DNA of 64,000 nucleotides from JAMXLO01 sp963719805 (GCA_963719805.1 CAVRDF010000008.1:620001-684000), one strand, 5' to 3'. Positions 35,870 through 45,828 are shown, counted from the stretch's first letter. Translations and numbers: made by a program. Notes: a model not told the origin generated them from the sequence alone.

Positions 35870-36555
35870 TCCGGGTCGGGATCCTGTTCTTCCTGCTCCT
35901 CGTCATGCCGGCACGGGCGGAACCTGTCGACCTCCAACTGGTCCTCGCCGTCGATGTCTCCGAAAGCGTGAGCAGCGAACGCTTCGAACTTCAAATGCAC
36001 GGCTACGCGGCCGCCTTCCGCGATCCCGCCGTGTTGGACGCGATCGGCAAGGGTGTTCGCGGCCGCATTGCCATCGCGATGGTGCAGTGGACCGGGCCGA
36101 AACTGCAGGCGCCGGTATTCGACTGGATGGAGGTGCACGACGCTGGCTCCGCCGCCGCTGTTGCCGCCGCCATCGACGCGGCGCCGCGCCATCTCAATTG
36201 GGGCGGCACTTCGATCAGCGGCGCAGTGCTCTACGCGCTCGAACGCTTCCGCCGGTCGCCTATGCCGGGCGCCCGCCGCGTGATCGACATCTCCGGCGAC
36301 GGCGCCAATAACAGCGGCCGCCCGATCGCCGAAGTGCGTGACGAAGCTGTTGCCGCCGGCGTCACCATCAACGGATTGCCGATCCTGTGGGTCGAGCCCG
36401 GCCTTGCCGAGCACTACCACGATGAGGTCATCGGCGGACGCGGCGCCTTCATGATCGCCATCGACGACTACGAAAGCTTTGCGGAGGCCATCCAGCGCAA
36501 GCTGGTGAGCGAGATCGCCGGGATCGTACCATCGCGCTTCGCGTTGCGGCATTAA
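35866..36555 (+). CDS. DUF1194 (von Willebrand factor A-like) secreted protein
   Basis: 229 residues with a short signal peptide (VGILFFLLLVMPARA). The VWA metal-ion site is recognisable as AVDVSESVS (D30, S32, S34), with GGTSISGAVLYAL and DISGDGANNSG completing MIDAS-like elements. DUF1194 proteins are periplasmic or exported and of unknown function. It is preceded by the relic of a second copy. A long minus-strand frame opposite it is a shadow. Confidence 0.88.
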   Translation: MIRVGILFFLLLVMPARAEPVDLQLVLAVDVSESVSSERFELQMHGYAAAFRDPAVLDAIGKGVRGRIAIAMVQWTGPKLQAPVFDWMEVHDAGSAAAVAAAIDAAPRHLNWGGTSISGAVLYALERFRRSPMPGARRVIDISGDGANNSGRPIAEVRDEAVAAGVTINGLPILWVEPGLAEHYHDEVIGGRGAFMIAIDDYESFAEAIQRKLVSEIAGIVPSRFALRH

Positions 36556-37239
36556 ATCGTTGTCGGCCCGCGTGAATGTGTCGTCGCTAGGAGCGTAGCG
36601 ACAAAGCAAAGCCAATCGACCGGCACGGCGCTAGTCTGGACCGAGCTTGCTTATTATAACGCTGACAACTGATCCACTCACACCGTCAGGGCCTAGGCGA
36701 TGGCTCCTGCCTGCTGTGGTTTCCCTGGACCGGGCGGTGACGCCATGGGGCGAGGCGCGCAGGCCCCCGATACCGCAGCGTGCCGCCGCCAACTCTCGAT
36801 CACCACCTTCGCCTCCGCCCTGGAACGGAACCATTCCAGGCCGCGGCATTCGTCACGGAACTTGCCGTTGAAACAACTTGCGTCGTGGCAGGAGTCACCA
36901 CGGCAATCTACGTATCGTCTACGATGCGCGGCGGGGTCGAATGCAGCTACCGCATGCTGCTTGTTGAGGATGCGGTAGCCGAGCAATCGCAGGAGATGCA
37001 TAACGCCGAGATGAGAATACTCGAGCGGGCTTCTGCGGATTGGCATCAACCAGCGACCTCGTAGGAAGAAATCGTTCGTGGACGACGGCCAACGGCGATG
37101 CATCCATGGCATAGACGATAGCGCAATGCTCAAACGCGAACGGGGATCCGTTCATACCCTGACGCGGGCTGACTTGCCGCGTAGAGGGAGAGGGCTGCAC
37201 GAAGACCGTGCGCCTGTGGGGGCGAAGCGGTGAAACCAC
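36556..37239. other. Degenerate region with an IS3 relic
   Basis: 684 nt with no intact gene. It contains the IS3-type transposase fragment listed separately. The remainder shows no coding signal I can identify. Confidence 0.45.
36690..36870 (-). mobile_element. IS3-family transposase (OrfB) fragment
   Basis: The minus strand reads CFNGKFRDECRGLEWFRSR followed by AEAKVVIESWRRH, the C-terminal signature of IS3-group integrase-type transposases. Similarity stops at once on both sides, leaving about 35-55 codons. The catalytic DDE part is absent. Confidence 0.7.
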
Positions 37240-37603
37240 ATGTCCGAACGGAATATCAGCTCCGACCCGGCTCACGTCACGCAATTCTTCGCTCTGTTGC
37301 AGCATGCTGTGCACGCCGGCGATCGCGCGGACGTGGCAGCAATGGTCAGCTATCCACTGACAGTCCATCCCCTTGAAGGGGAAGCTGATGATCTACCGCA
37401 ACGCTCCTGCTCTGACCGAGAACTACGCGCTGGTATTCACACCAGAGGTCAAGGCGGCTGTCGCGGCCGACAAGCTTGGCGACCTGTTTGCCCGCGATCA
37501 TGGCGTGATGATCGGGAACGGCGAAATCTGGATGAATGAGATCCGCTGCTCGATCAAAGTCGTCAGTGTCACATGCGCTAGCGATGTCAGGCCGAAGCCA
37601 TAA
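37240..37603 (+). pseudogene. Small NTF2-like/unknown protein, frameshifted
   Basis: The first frame gives VTQFFALLQHAVHAGDRADVAAMVSYPLTVHP, quoted here as the blocks FFALLQHAVHAGDRA and MVSYPLTVHP. After one C too many in the CCCC run at 37369-37372, the continuation LMIYRNAPALTENYALVFTP, LFARDHGVMIGNGEIWMNEI lies in the next frame. Together they give about 120 residues resembling small exported or cytosolic proteins of unknown function that I know only from their VMIGNGEIW pattern. Broken as read. Confidence 0.6.
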
Positions 37604-37765
37604 CAATCACGGCCGTGCTCGGCTGGTCGATCAAAGGCGCGGCTGGGATCAGGAACATTGCGGCGCTCACCGGCCGCCATGTATTTTCAACGGTGCAATC
37701 AGCTGCAATAACGCTCGCGAACCCGCCGCTGTCTCGCGGCGAGTACCACCGGCGAGATCGTCACC

Positions 37766-37945
37766 ATGGGCGTGCTTGGTTGCCTGATTCCTATTGTGTT
37801 TCTACTGCTCGGCGGCGGCGTGGGTGCCGCGCTCGGCGGCAAGAATTACGCGCTCTGGGGTGGAGCGGTGGGGTTCGTGATCGGAGTCGTTGCCGCGCTG
37901 GCAGCAATCTGGTTATTCGATCGGGCCCGCGACGGGCTGCAATAA
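37766..37945 (+). CDS. Small two-helix membrane protein, 59 residues
   Basis: ATG 37766 to TAA 37943-37945. It begins MGVLGCLIPIVFLLLGGGVG and continues with GGKNYALWGGAVGFVIGVV, giving two hydrophobic helices (about 4-24 and 30-52) and a charged tail FDRARDGLQ. The hydrophobic pattern and codon use look like real coding, but the ribosome site (GAGATCGTCACC) is weak. The family is unknown to me. Confidence 0.55.
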   Translation: MGVLGCLIPIVFLLLGGGVGAALGGKNYALWGGAVGFVIGVVAALAAIWLFDRARDGLQ

Positions 37946-38098
37946 GAAACGCCCGCACCGTGCGAACAAGCTGCTGAATTGATCGACGGCGATACGGCCG
38001 CCGCGACGTGCATCAAGGGGACATTCCATCCTTGCGAGATAACTCGCCCGCTAAGCGCACACGCCCTGGATAAGTTTGCCGCAGACGGCTCTTTCGCC

Positions 38099-39994
38099 CT
38101 AAGCGAACGCGACCCGAGAACCGCCTTCCCGCGCTACGTGCGGCCGGCGCACATCAGCCCGAGCCCTTAACATCGCCCGCGCCTGTTCTACCTGCTGACC
38201 GACAATAACCAGCGGCGCGCAACCCGCAGCCTCCCAGACCCGGCTGTTAAAATCCGGATGCGCTGTCACCACTTGGCCGCCATTGGCGAAAGCGCTGCGG
38301 TTGCCGGTGTCGAGAAAGCTCTCCACGGCAAGTCCGGCAGCCCAGATCACGTCGTGCCGATCCAACTCGACATGATAATAGGTCACCATATCGGCCGTAT
38401 CTCGCACGATGTTCACGTCGTTGACCAGGCAACGCACCGGGATCAGCACACCGTCGAACAGCAGCGCATGATCGGGCGACAGCAGCAGGTCGCAGTGCGG
38501 CTGACCAGGGCCGAATGCGTCGCGGCTGATGCGAATTGGCAGCACGGATTCCGGGCGCGGATGGCGGCGGCAGTCCACCGTGCGATGGCCGAGCCAGACC
38601 AGTTCCCCATCTCTTCCGCCAACGGCAGTTGGCAGTGTCATGCCGGCGGTCAAATGTTCGACCGGCACTTCACCCGCACTCGTCCGGATCAGCGTTCCGG
38701 CGGCAAAGCAAGGCGTGTTGCTCGGCAGTATGGTGATGACAGTCGTGTCGGTGTTGTCGAGCGAGACCTGCGGTCCAGGGAACAGGTCGGAGAACGGAAA
38801 GCCATAAGAGTCACCGGCCGCCGCCACTGCAGCGGCGTACTGATCATAGAATGTTGGATTGGTCGGCTGCGCGGCTGCGAACGCGTTGGCCGCATTCGCT
38901 GCCGTGCCGTTCTGTACCACGTACCAATTGTTGGTCGTTTCCGCGCCGAGTTCGAGGCCAGTCAGCGCATCTTTGGTCGTGCTGCCGACAAAACCGAGAT
39001 CGAAGCCGCCGAGTATGTCGCGGACCGCCGCAGCATAGACATCGTTGAAGCCAAAATTCTCGGCACTACCGTTGACGTAAAATGTCGGATCGGCGCCGAT
39101 GATGGCATTGGCAAGGTCCGCGGCGCGGATATCAATCGTCTGCAGCGGTCCCGGCGGCAGCGTCGTCCCATTGTTGATGATGTCGATAGTGCCGAGCAGC
39201 AACAGATCGCCGGGCTGCGCGCCATTGCCCGCGACGGTCGGGATTGTCGCGGTGAAATCGTAGTTTGCCGGTTGATTGACGACAGTGCCAACCGTGGAGC
39301 CGTCGAAGGTTCCGACAACGTCGGTCGTGACACCAACGGTGACCGCGCTGGCGGTGTTCTGGAAGGTCCCGTTCTGGACAAAATCAATATAGGCTGTTGG
39401 CTGCGCGAAGGCGGCCTGACCGGCAGGCGGCACGGTAGATGGCGCGATGACCCGCAGCACGTCGCCCAGACCTGGGATATTCACCCCGTTCGGCCCAGTC
39501 ACCACGGCTAACGGCGTCGCCGTAGCGTCGCTCGTCGCGGTGTTGGCAAGCTCGGCGAGTACCTGTTCGTACGGTTGATTCCAGCCGAGGGTCGCTTGCG
39601 CCGCGCTGGTGCCGGTCACGAAGGTCTGCACCTGCAACTCTAAGCCAAAGAAACTGGTCGACGTCAGATCGGCAACACTGACCGAGGTCGGGTTGTTGAA
39701 GTACGTCATTTCGACCGTGTCCCATCGCACCGCCGAATCGCCGACCGTGCCAGGGGCCTGGAAGGCCGTGCCTGTCGATGTGCTCAGCGTGTTGCCGAGC
39801 GAGAACTCCAGGTTGCCGGATACGATGGTTTGGAGAGAGATGCCCGTCAGGGTGCCACCCGCCGCGATGGTGTAGCTGGTTGTCTGGTCCAGTGCCACGG
39901 CGCTCGTGCCGTTATTGAACGTACCGACCAAAGTGCTGGCGCCGAAGATGAGATAGGCAGGCAGCGTGGTGTCGTTGACGATATCGACTTCCAT
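38099..39994 (-). CDS. Secreted-type protein with GH64-like N-terminal region and C-terminal Hint domain
   Basis: About 631 residues from ATG 39994 (TTGGGGAATTTTG ahead; 10 residues more if 40024 is used). Residues 1-425 are rich in Thr/Ser/Gly. They resemble the thaumatin/beta-1,3-glucanase (GH64) fold at both ends: VDIVNDTTLPAYLIFG, and later FYDQYAAAV with SYGFPFSDLFPGPQVSL. A Hint domain starts at C429 (PCFAAGTLIRTSAGEVPVEH) with the HALLFDGVLIPVRCL block. There is no classical signal peptide, so type I secretion or another route is likely. The Hint domain may cleave or ligate the protein. Confidence 0.8.
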   Translation of the reverse strand: MEVDIVNDTTLPAYLIFGASTLVGTFNNGTSAVALDQTTSYTIAAGGTLTGISLQTIVSGNLEFSLGNTLSTSTGTAFQAPGTVGDSAVRWDTVEMTYFNNPTSVSVADLTSTSFFGLELQVQTFVTGTSAAQATLGWNQPYEQVLAELANTATSDATATPLAVVTGPNGVNIPGLGDVLRVIAPSTVPPAGQAAFAQPTAYIDFVQNGTFQNTASAVTVGVTTDVVGTFDGSTVGTVVNQPANYDFTATIPTVAGNGAQPGDLLLLGTIDIINNGTTLPPGPLQTIDIRAADLANAIIGADPTFYVNGSAENFGFNDVYAAAVRDILGGFDLGFVGSTTKDALTGLELGAETTNNWYVVQNGTAANAANAFAAAQPTNPTFYDQYAAAVAAAGDSYGFPFSDLFPGPQVSLDNTDTTVITILPSNTPCFAAGTLIRTSAGEVPVEHLTAGMTLPTAVGGRDGELVWLGHRTVDCRRHPRPESVLPIRISRDAFGPGQPHCDLLLSPDHALLFDGVLIPVRCLVNDVNIVRDTADMVTYYHVELDRHDVIWAAGLAVESFLDTGNRSAFANGGQVVTAHPDFNSRVWEAAGCAPLVIVGQQVEQARAMLRARADVRRPHVAREGGSRVAFA

Positions 39995-40269
39995 CAAAAT
40001 TCCCCAACAGTCGCTAATCTGCAAGCAGAACGTGCATCGAGGCTCACGTTAACAACTTCACCGCGCGGCCCGCAACGCTTTCGGTGCTAGGAACGCGTGC
40101 GAGCTTGACGAATTGGGGCGTGCGATCGATTGAAATATTGGAACTTGATGCGCTCGAAAGCTGGCGCGTCGAGCCGAGCCACCAGCATGGGTGGTGGCGC
40201 ACGTCATAGGCTGGTTATGTGTCCGGTCTGATACTGTATGCTCTCAGGGGAAACGATCGAGGTCGCGCC

Positions 40270-41583
40270 ATGTCAACAACGAACAGTGCGCCGGCTAGCA
40301 CCGCCACACCCGGTGCGGCGGGGCCGCTGCTGACCGCGTTCGATGCGATCGCCGCCAAGGGCGGCGATCCGACCGCGATCGCCGCGCAGGAATTCGGCTT
40401 CATCATGGAGCAAATCCGCAGCAACGCGCTGCCCTTCTTCCAGGAGCTACGCGATAGCCGGCCGATCCTCCAGAGCCCGGCCGCCACGCTCGTGTCGCGG
40501 TTCCGGGACGTCGAGGAGATCCTGCACCGCGAGGCGATCTTCTCCGTCAGCCCATACCTGCCACGGATGATGGGCGTCATTGGCCCGTTCGTCCTGAGCC
40601 AGGACATCACGCCTGGCTACGATCACGACATCTCGCTGATGCGCCTGGTCGTGAAGCGCGAGGATCTGTCGCGAGTGAAAGAGATCGTCGCGCGCCATGC
40701 TGCCGGGATCGTCCAGACGCTGTTCCAAAGCGGACCGGGTCCCGTCGAGATCGTCCAGACTTTGACCCGCAAGGTCCCGGTTCGGCTGGCCGCCGAATAT
40801 TATGGCTTCGACGCGCCGGACGACGGGCAGATGATGGATTGGGCACGAGCCTGCTTCCGCGAGTTCTTCATCAACCTGATGGACACACCCGACATGCGCG
40901 CCCCTGCGGTGAGCGCGGGCGCGGAGATGAACGCACGTCTCAATGCATTGATGGCGGCACGCCGCGCCGCCGGCGGCTACGGCCAGGATGACGTGATGAG
41001 CCGGCTTCTGCGGCTGCAGGCCGCGGGCGACGTCGATGGCGTCGATGACGAAGTCGTCCGCCGTGCGCTCGCCGGACTGGTTATCGGCATGGTCGAGACC
41101 ACCTCGCAGGCCGCGGTCCAGGGGCTGTTGGTGCTGCTCTCGATGCCCGACGCAATGGCCAAGGCTGCCACCGCCGCCAAGGCTGACGACGACGATGCGC
41201 TGGCGGAGCTGGTGTTCGAGGCGCTCCGTTTCCGCCCGATCAATCCAATGGTCGTGCGCGTTGCGAAGGAAGATTACCATCTCGCCGCTGGCGAGCCCCA
41301 TGCAACACTGATCCCCAAGGGCTCGAAGGTGTTCGCGCTGACCTGGTCGGCCATGTTCGACCCGAGTGTCCTGGAGCGGCCGGAGGAGTTCCGGCCTGGC
41401 CGGCCCGATTACCACTACCTGCACTACGCCACCGGGCTGCATGCCTGTTTCGGCCGCTATATCAGCCAGATCCAGATCCCGCAGATCCTTAAACCCCTGC
41501 TCAAGCTGCCCGGCCTGCGTCCGGCCGGCGCGCCCGAATACGACGGCACCTTCCCGCAGAAGGTTCTCGTCAGTACGTCTTGA
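40270..41583 (+). CDS. Cytochrome P450
   Basis: 437 residues. The haem-thiolate Cys is C393 in YATGLHACFGRYI. The K-helix E-x-x-R is EALR in LVFEALRFRP, and the I-helix region is LAGLVIGMVETTSQA, in which the usual AGxxT is shortened. The form is divergent from common bacterial P450s in the haem loop (HACFG without the usual FGxG before it). GAGG precedes the ATG. It converges on the di-haem cytochrome gene with a 14-nt 3' overlap. Neighbouring oleate hydratase suggests a fatty-acid or related substrate. Confidence 0.88.
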   Translation: MSTTNSAPASTATPGAAGPLLTAFDAIAAKGGDPTAIAAQEFGFIMEQIRSNALPFFQELRDSRPILQSPAATLVSRFRDVEEILHREAIFSVSPYLPRMMGVIGPFVLSQDITPGYDHDISLMRLVVKREDLSRVKEIVARHAAGIVQTLFQSGPGPVEIVQTLTRKVPVRLAAEYYGFDAPDDGQMMDWARACFREFFINLMDTPDMRAPAVSAGAEMNARLNALMAARRAAGGYGQDDVMSRLLRLQAAGDVDGVDDEVVRRALAGLVIGMVETTSQAAVQGLLVLLSMPDAMAKAATAAKADDDDALAELVFEALRFRPINPMVVRVAKEDYHLAAGEPHATLIPKGSKVFALTWSAMFDPSVLERPEEFRPGRPDYHYLHYATGLHACFGRYISQIQIPQILKPLLKLPGLRPAGAPEYDGTFPQKVLVSTS

Positions 41584-43484
41584 GATACTCCAACAAGGCC
41601 GTGCGGTCGGGCTCGGACAGATCGGTGCCCCAGAGGTGGCCGCCATTCCCGTCGCCGGTCCGCGCGGTGTCGACCAGGCAGTCCTGTTGGCTGCACGATG
41701 TCTCGACGACGAAGCCGAGCTTGACCGGGTCATACTGACGCCCGCCGAGCGCGAACGTCTTGGGCCGGCGCTCAGGCGGCAGCAAGAGGTCGTACAGAGT
41801 TGGGACCGACCCATTATGCAGGTATGGCGCCGCCGCCCAGATCCCGTAGAGCGGCCGCGCCGCATACGGGCCGTACGGCGCCTTGGTATCGAGCAGTGTG
41901 TCACGCCAGGTGACCGCCTTGCGCCGTTCGAGATCTTCCATTGCGCGCTGCTGCGCGGCGTCGATCCCGGCTGCCGCGTATGCCTTCTGCTTGATCCCCG
42001 CCACCGCAGTCTGTGCGGTCTTGGCGAAAGAGGCTCCCTCGAACGCCGTGCCCGCCTTCACGCCGGCGCAATCCTTCAGCAGCTGCGAGTCTTGCACGCT
42101 GTAGGAACGCGGCGGGATGGAGAGCGCGCCAGTATCTGGTACCGGGCAGGAGATCCGCAGCGCGGCAATGGCGTCTGTGCCGGTATCGTCAGGGCGCATC
42201 CCGCGCAGCCGGATCAGCCCGGCCGCAGTGCGCTGATCATTGCCGGTACTCGTGGCACCCCGCGCAGGTTCTGCTGAAGATCGCCTGTCCGGCTGCAGCC
42301 AGGTCAGGCTTGATCGCGCCGAACGCTGCCTCGGGCCAGCGTGGCGGATCTAGATAGTAGGCCAGCCATTCGAGCGCATGCATGTTCGGAATCGGAATTG
42401 AGTTGTCGAACAGCGAGCCGGTCTGCTTGGGATCGAGCACCACGCTGGCACCCGCACCCAGTGTCTCGGTGACGTTCCGCTCCATCACGGTGTCGGTGTC
42501 GATTGTCCACTCGACCCAGTCGTAATCCTTGAAGCCCCAGACCGCCGGGAAGCGCCCGGGTTGGTCACGATACACTTCGACCGCCTCCGGTGGCGTGGCC
42601 TTGCGCGACCAGAGCGGCGGAAATTTCACCGCGGCGTCGAGCTTGACCAGGTTCGCGCGGTTGACCTCGAACTTTCCATCCGCATCCGACTTGCGCAGCC
42701 GGGTGAACAGGAAGTTGCGGGTGCCGTCGAACGCATCGAGGCGCCCAAAGCCCGAGGTCGGGTGAACGGGATCACGCTGCTCCTTGGCGACGTCGATGAC
42801 GTCGATCAGCTCGAGCCGCGCGTCGAGCCTGTCGCGATGCATCAGAACGTTGGCGCCGTAGTAAACAAGCGTCGCCGGGCGGATGAAGGGCGCCGCAATG
42901 CTGTAGCGCTGCCAGTCCTGCCGCCCCAGGCGTTTCGCGGCATCCCAAAGCTTGCCGCGGTCGCTCCTCACCGCGACCAGCGCATCGACGGCCTGCGAAT
43001 AGAAGAGCTGGAGGTTGAACATGTTTGGCGCGCCATCAACGCGCACAGCCTTGCCGTTGTAGCGCAACTCGCCCACGTGGCATGCCGCGCAATTGACGCC
43101 GACAAACTCCATGCCGAAGGTGAACGGGTTCGTCGCCACCGTCAGACCGACCGGCAGCCCGTCGTCACGCCCAGGGTCAGGCAGAAATCCGAAGCGCGAA
43201 AGATTCTCGACGAAGGGCTTGCTCGAGCCTGGTTCGGCAACATCGACCGCGGTCAGCAGGATCCACGGGATGATCTCGGAGCCTTGTGAGAGATGGTAGT
43301 ACGCTTCCCGCTGCTGTTGCGACAGGCCGTTGCGGTAGTCGGCGACGACAGATGGATCGGCACGCTCGAACTTCACCTCCATGCTCTCATCGAGCGCGCC
43401 GCTCGCGACGGGTATGGCGTAGAGGATGGCCGCGAGCAGGTAGACCCCGACGATGACGAAGAGCAGCAGCTTTACGAAGCGCAC
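41570..43484 (-). pseudogene. Di-haem cytochrome c (RoxA / fatty-acid dioxygenase-like), frameshifted
   Basis: The first frame (43484-42237) has an N-terminal anchor (LLLFVIVGVYLLAAILYAI), haem site CAACH (132-136) and a second CAGCH just before it ends. The continuation LIRLRG...LKDCAG, PLYGIWAAAPYLHNGSVPTLYDLL lies in another frame from about 42240 to 41570. One extra base near 42245-42252 (GAGTACC on the minus strand) explains it. Corrected length is about 635 residues, that of RoxA rubber oxygenases and Pseudomonas 10S-DOX/diol synthases. The functional analogy is inferred. Confidence 0.75.
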
Positions 43485-43503
43485 GGCGTAGCCCTCCTCG
43501 GCG

Positions 43504-45069
43504 TTACTGCGCGACGAACGCCTTCAACGCGCCGAGCAACGCCTTTGGATCGCGATCGCCTTGGTAGACCGGGGGTGGCTCAGGTCCGCGCTTCAACAAT
43601 GTGTGGATCGCTTTCCAGGCCGTCCGCGCCGAATACTCAATGGTGAACGCGACGTCTCGCTCGACTTCGACGTACTGGCCGATCAGTCCCAAATTCGTGG
43701 AGCCCTCGGGGACTGGCGGAGGACGGTTCATTTGCGTCCGTGGCATCCAGATATTGTTGACGAAGGGCATATTGCACGGAATGCAGACCGACGACGCCAT
43801 GATCGCGTCGAACTGCTGGTCGAACCGCAACTGTCGCAGCACCTCTTCCAGGATTTCCGCCCCGGTGCACTCGGTCATCGGCTTCTTCACGAAGTCGCCC
43901 GTTCGGTCGGGATACAGGCCGTAGCCCCACCAGACCTTTGTGCCGTCCGGCTGCCCGAGGACTTCCGGCTGGTGGAAGATCGAAAGCGACACCACCCAAC
44001 CGGAATCTTTCAGCGTCACCAGTCCGCCCCGGCCGGGCTCGCTCTTTGTCATCGCGGACAGCGTGTCGACAAATTCATTGCCTGTGTCGGTGACGGTGAA
44101 GGTGATCCAGCGTAACTCGGCAATTGCGGCGTCACTGAAGAAAACGCTCGGATCGCCGAAGCCAGGCCGGCTTTCGGCCAGCTTCTGCCACAGCGACCAT
44201 GTCGCATTGCCGCTGAGCTTCGGCGCCGGCTGGGTCATCGACCCGGCCGACATAGCCGCCGCCTGCGACCCGGTGGTCAGCAGCACAATGTCCTGCGGCC
44301 CGATCGCCACCTCGCTGACGACACCGGCCCGTTCGCATGTCAGCCGTTCGACCGTGATGCGGTCCGGCACCGGCGTCAGGCCGATGTCGCGGACGAAAAT
44401 GCCGCTCTCGATCGTCACGCCGCGTGCCTTGAGCCACGCGACCAGGGGTTCGATGAAGAACTGGTATTGGCAGATCGGCGTGCGCATGATGTGCCGCATG
44501 TTTTCGAGATCGGGGAACAGGTCCAGCGCGCGCTTGATATAGCGGCGGAACTCAGTCGCACCATGCTGCGGCAGCGACCCCATGATGGTGGACCAGAGCA
44601 GCCAGAACTCGGTTTGGAAGAAGTCCGCGGGCACGAAATCCTGGATCCGCCGCCCTTCCGTCTCGGCTTCCGACATCAGCGTTAGCTTCACGAGATCCAA
44701 CCCGTGGTGCAGGCTCAGTCCATAATGCGGGCTGTGCAGGATCTGGCCGTTGCGATCGATGACGTGCGCGACGTCATGGAACTGGTTCTGATTGTTGAAG
44801 GTGAAGAAATCGTCCTTCACCGATACCGATGGCGTGCGGTTCGATGGAACATCCGCCATCAGGTCGAATGTGCAGCGGAACTCCGAATCGAACACGGAAC
44901 CGGGCAGATTGTAGCCGGTCTTCGCGTCGCCTCCGAGGAAGAAGCCGCCACCAGGCCGCGCCTCAGCCTCATAGATCGTGATGTCCGAGCCCGGCACGTC
45001 TGCATTCCGGATGAGATACGCGGCTGCCGCTAGTCCGCCGAATCCACCGCCGACGATATGCGCCTGCAT
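43504..45069 (-). CDS. ohyA: Oleate hydratase (myosin-cross-reactive antigen family)
   Basis: 521 residues. FAD motif VGGGFGGLAAAAYLIR at the N-terminus; conserved MCRA blocks include FWLLWSTIMGS, ATEFRRYIKRALD, MRTPICQYQFFIEPLVAWL and SSVCIPCNMPFVNNIWMPR. The C-terminal STNLGLIGQYVEVERDVAFT is diagnostic. The enzyme adds water to the cis-9 double bond of oleate or palmitoleate, giving 10-hydroxy acids. It reads in the same direction as the di-haem cytochrome, 19 nt upstream of it, and may detoxify or process unsaturated fatty acids with it. Confidence 0.92.
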   Translation of the reverse strand: MQAHIVGGGFGGLAAAAYLIRNADVPGSDITIYEAEARPGGGFFLGGDAKTGYNLPGSVFDSEFRCTFDLMADVPSNRTPSVSVKDDFFTFNNQNQFHDVAHVIDRNGQILHSPHYGLSLHHGLDLVKLTLMSEAETEGRRIQDFVPADFFQTEFWLLWSTIMGSLPQHGATEFRRYIKRALDLFPDLENMRHIMRTPICQYQFFIEPLVAWLKARGVTIESGIFVRDIGLTPVPDRITVERLTCERAGVVSEVAIGPQDIVLLTTGSQAAAMSAGSMTQPAPKLSGNATWSLWQKLAESRPGFGDPSVFFSDAAIAELRWITFTVTDTGNEFVDTLSAMTKSEPGRGGLVTLKDSGWVVSLSIFHQPEVLGQPDGTKVWWGYGLYPDRTGDFVKKPMTECTGAEILEEVLRQLRFDQQFDAIMASSVCIPCNMPFVNNIWMPRTQMNRPPPVPEGSTNLGLIGQYVEVERDVAFTIEYSARTAWKAIHTLLKRGPEPPPVYQGDRDPKALLGALKAFVAQ

Positions 45070-45219
45070 CGCCCCCCCTTCGGCTGCCGGTTCTGGCAGC
45101 TCGTCGCCACTGTAGCAAAACCATGCGCGGCCAGCATGTGACTTGCGTCACGATTCAAACAATGGCGGCGAGCCGCGGTTTGACTCGACCTGGCCTCCGA
45201 TCAACGCCTGACTCGGAGT

Positions 45220-45828
45220 TTAGAAAACCGATGCGGTCGGAGGATGCTGTGGATCCTGTGCATCCATGTTGACCTCGTAGTCGAGAGGATAGGTGCTGAT
45301 GACTCTAAGCCTGCCGTTCACGATCGAGATCGAGTAGAGACCGGCACCAACGCCCTTGGGCGGTACGCAATCCGCCGTCTCGCCAACCATGCGGGTGTTT
45401 GTGTCGATCGTTCTGAACTTACTGTTCTGGTAGTCGATGTTTTGTTTCGACATGCGCGCCGTGCCGATGGCTTTACCGAACGGCGCCTCTGAGTTTTTCA
45501 CGCAGAAGCCATGGTTATCGACCTTGCGTGACGTCACGTCGTCATAGTGGCAGGAACCATCCGGCGATTTCCCCCACATCTTGTGCGCGTAGTAAAAAAC
45601 GCCGCCTTCGTATTTGATGAAGGCGAGTGCCAGGCAGCGGTAATGACCCCCTATCTGCTTGGTTTGTGCGTTTACGCTTCTGACTTCCCCGTAATAGACA
45701 GGGTCGCCGGTTTCCTGCGACCAGAATTTCAGCTTCGAGGCGATCTCATTGGGGTCAGTAATCGCCTGGGCATGCGCCACCGGCATCATGCCCAAGACTA
45801 CTATGATTGCAGCCAGTGCTTTCCACAT
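45220..45828 (-). CDS. Exported hypothetical protein
   Basis: 202 residues from ATG 45828 after CGGGACAACGTC, with a clear Sec signal peptide (MWKALAAIIVVLGMMPVAHA). The mature part has several Cys (YRCLALAF, GSCHYDD, HGFCVKN, ADCVPP), which may form disulfides in the periplasm. The frame extends further upstream to 46017 but without a ribosome site. I do not recognise the family. It is divergent from the amidohydrolase gene. Confidence 0.75.
   Translation of the reverse strand: MWKALAAIIVVLGMMPVAHAQAITDPNEIASKLKFWSQETGDPVYYGEVRSVNAQTKQIGGHYRCLALAFIKYEGGVFYYAHKMWGKSPDGSCHYDDVTSRKVDNHGFCVKNSEAPFGKAIGTARMSKQNIDYQNSKFRTIDTNTRMVGETADCVPPKGVGAGLYSISIVNGRLRVISTYPLDYEVNMDAQDPQHPPTASVF

Noticed and set aside
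38258..39511. Plus-strand frame of 417 codons opposite the Hint protein.
   Set aside because: Antisense shadow of a gene with recognisable domains; high-GC DNA leaves such frames open.
40447..41904. Long minus-strand frame (485 codons) opposite the P450.
   Set aside because: It is the antisense of a well-supported P450 and its peptide is Arg/His-rich without family resemblance.
42230..42250. A second selenocysteine UGA at the stop of the first cytochrome frame.
   Set aside because: The sequence after this UGA in the same frame shows no similarity; the homologous continuation is in another frame, so it is a frameshift.
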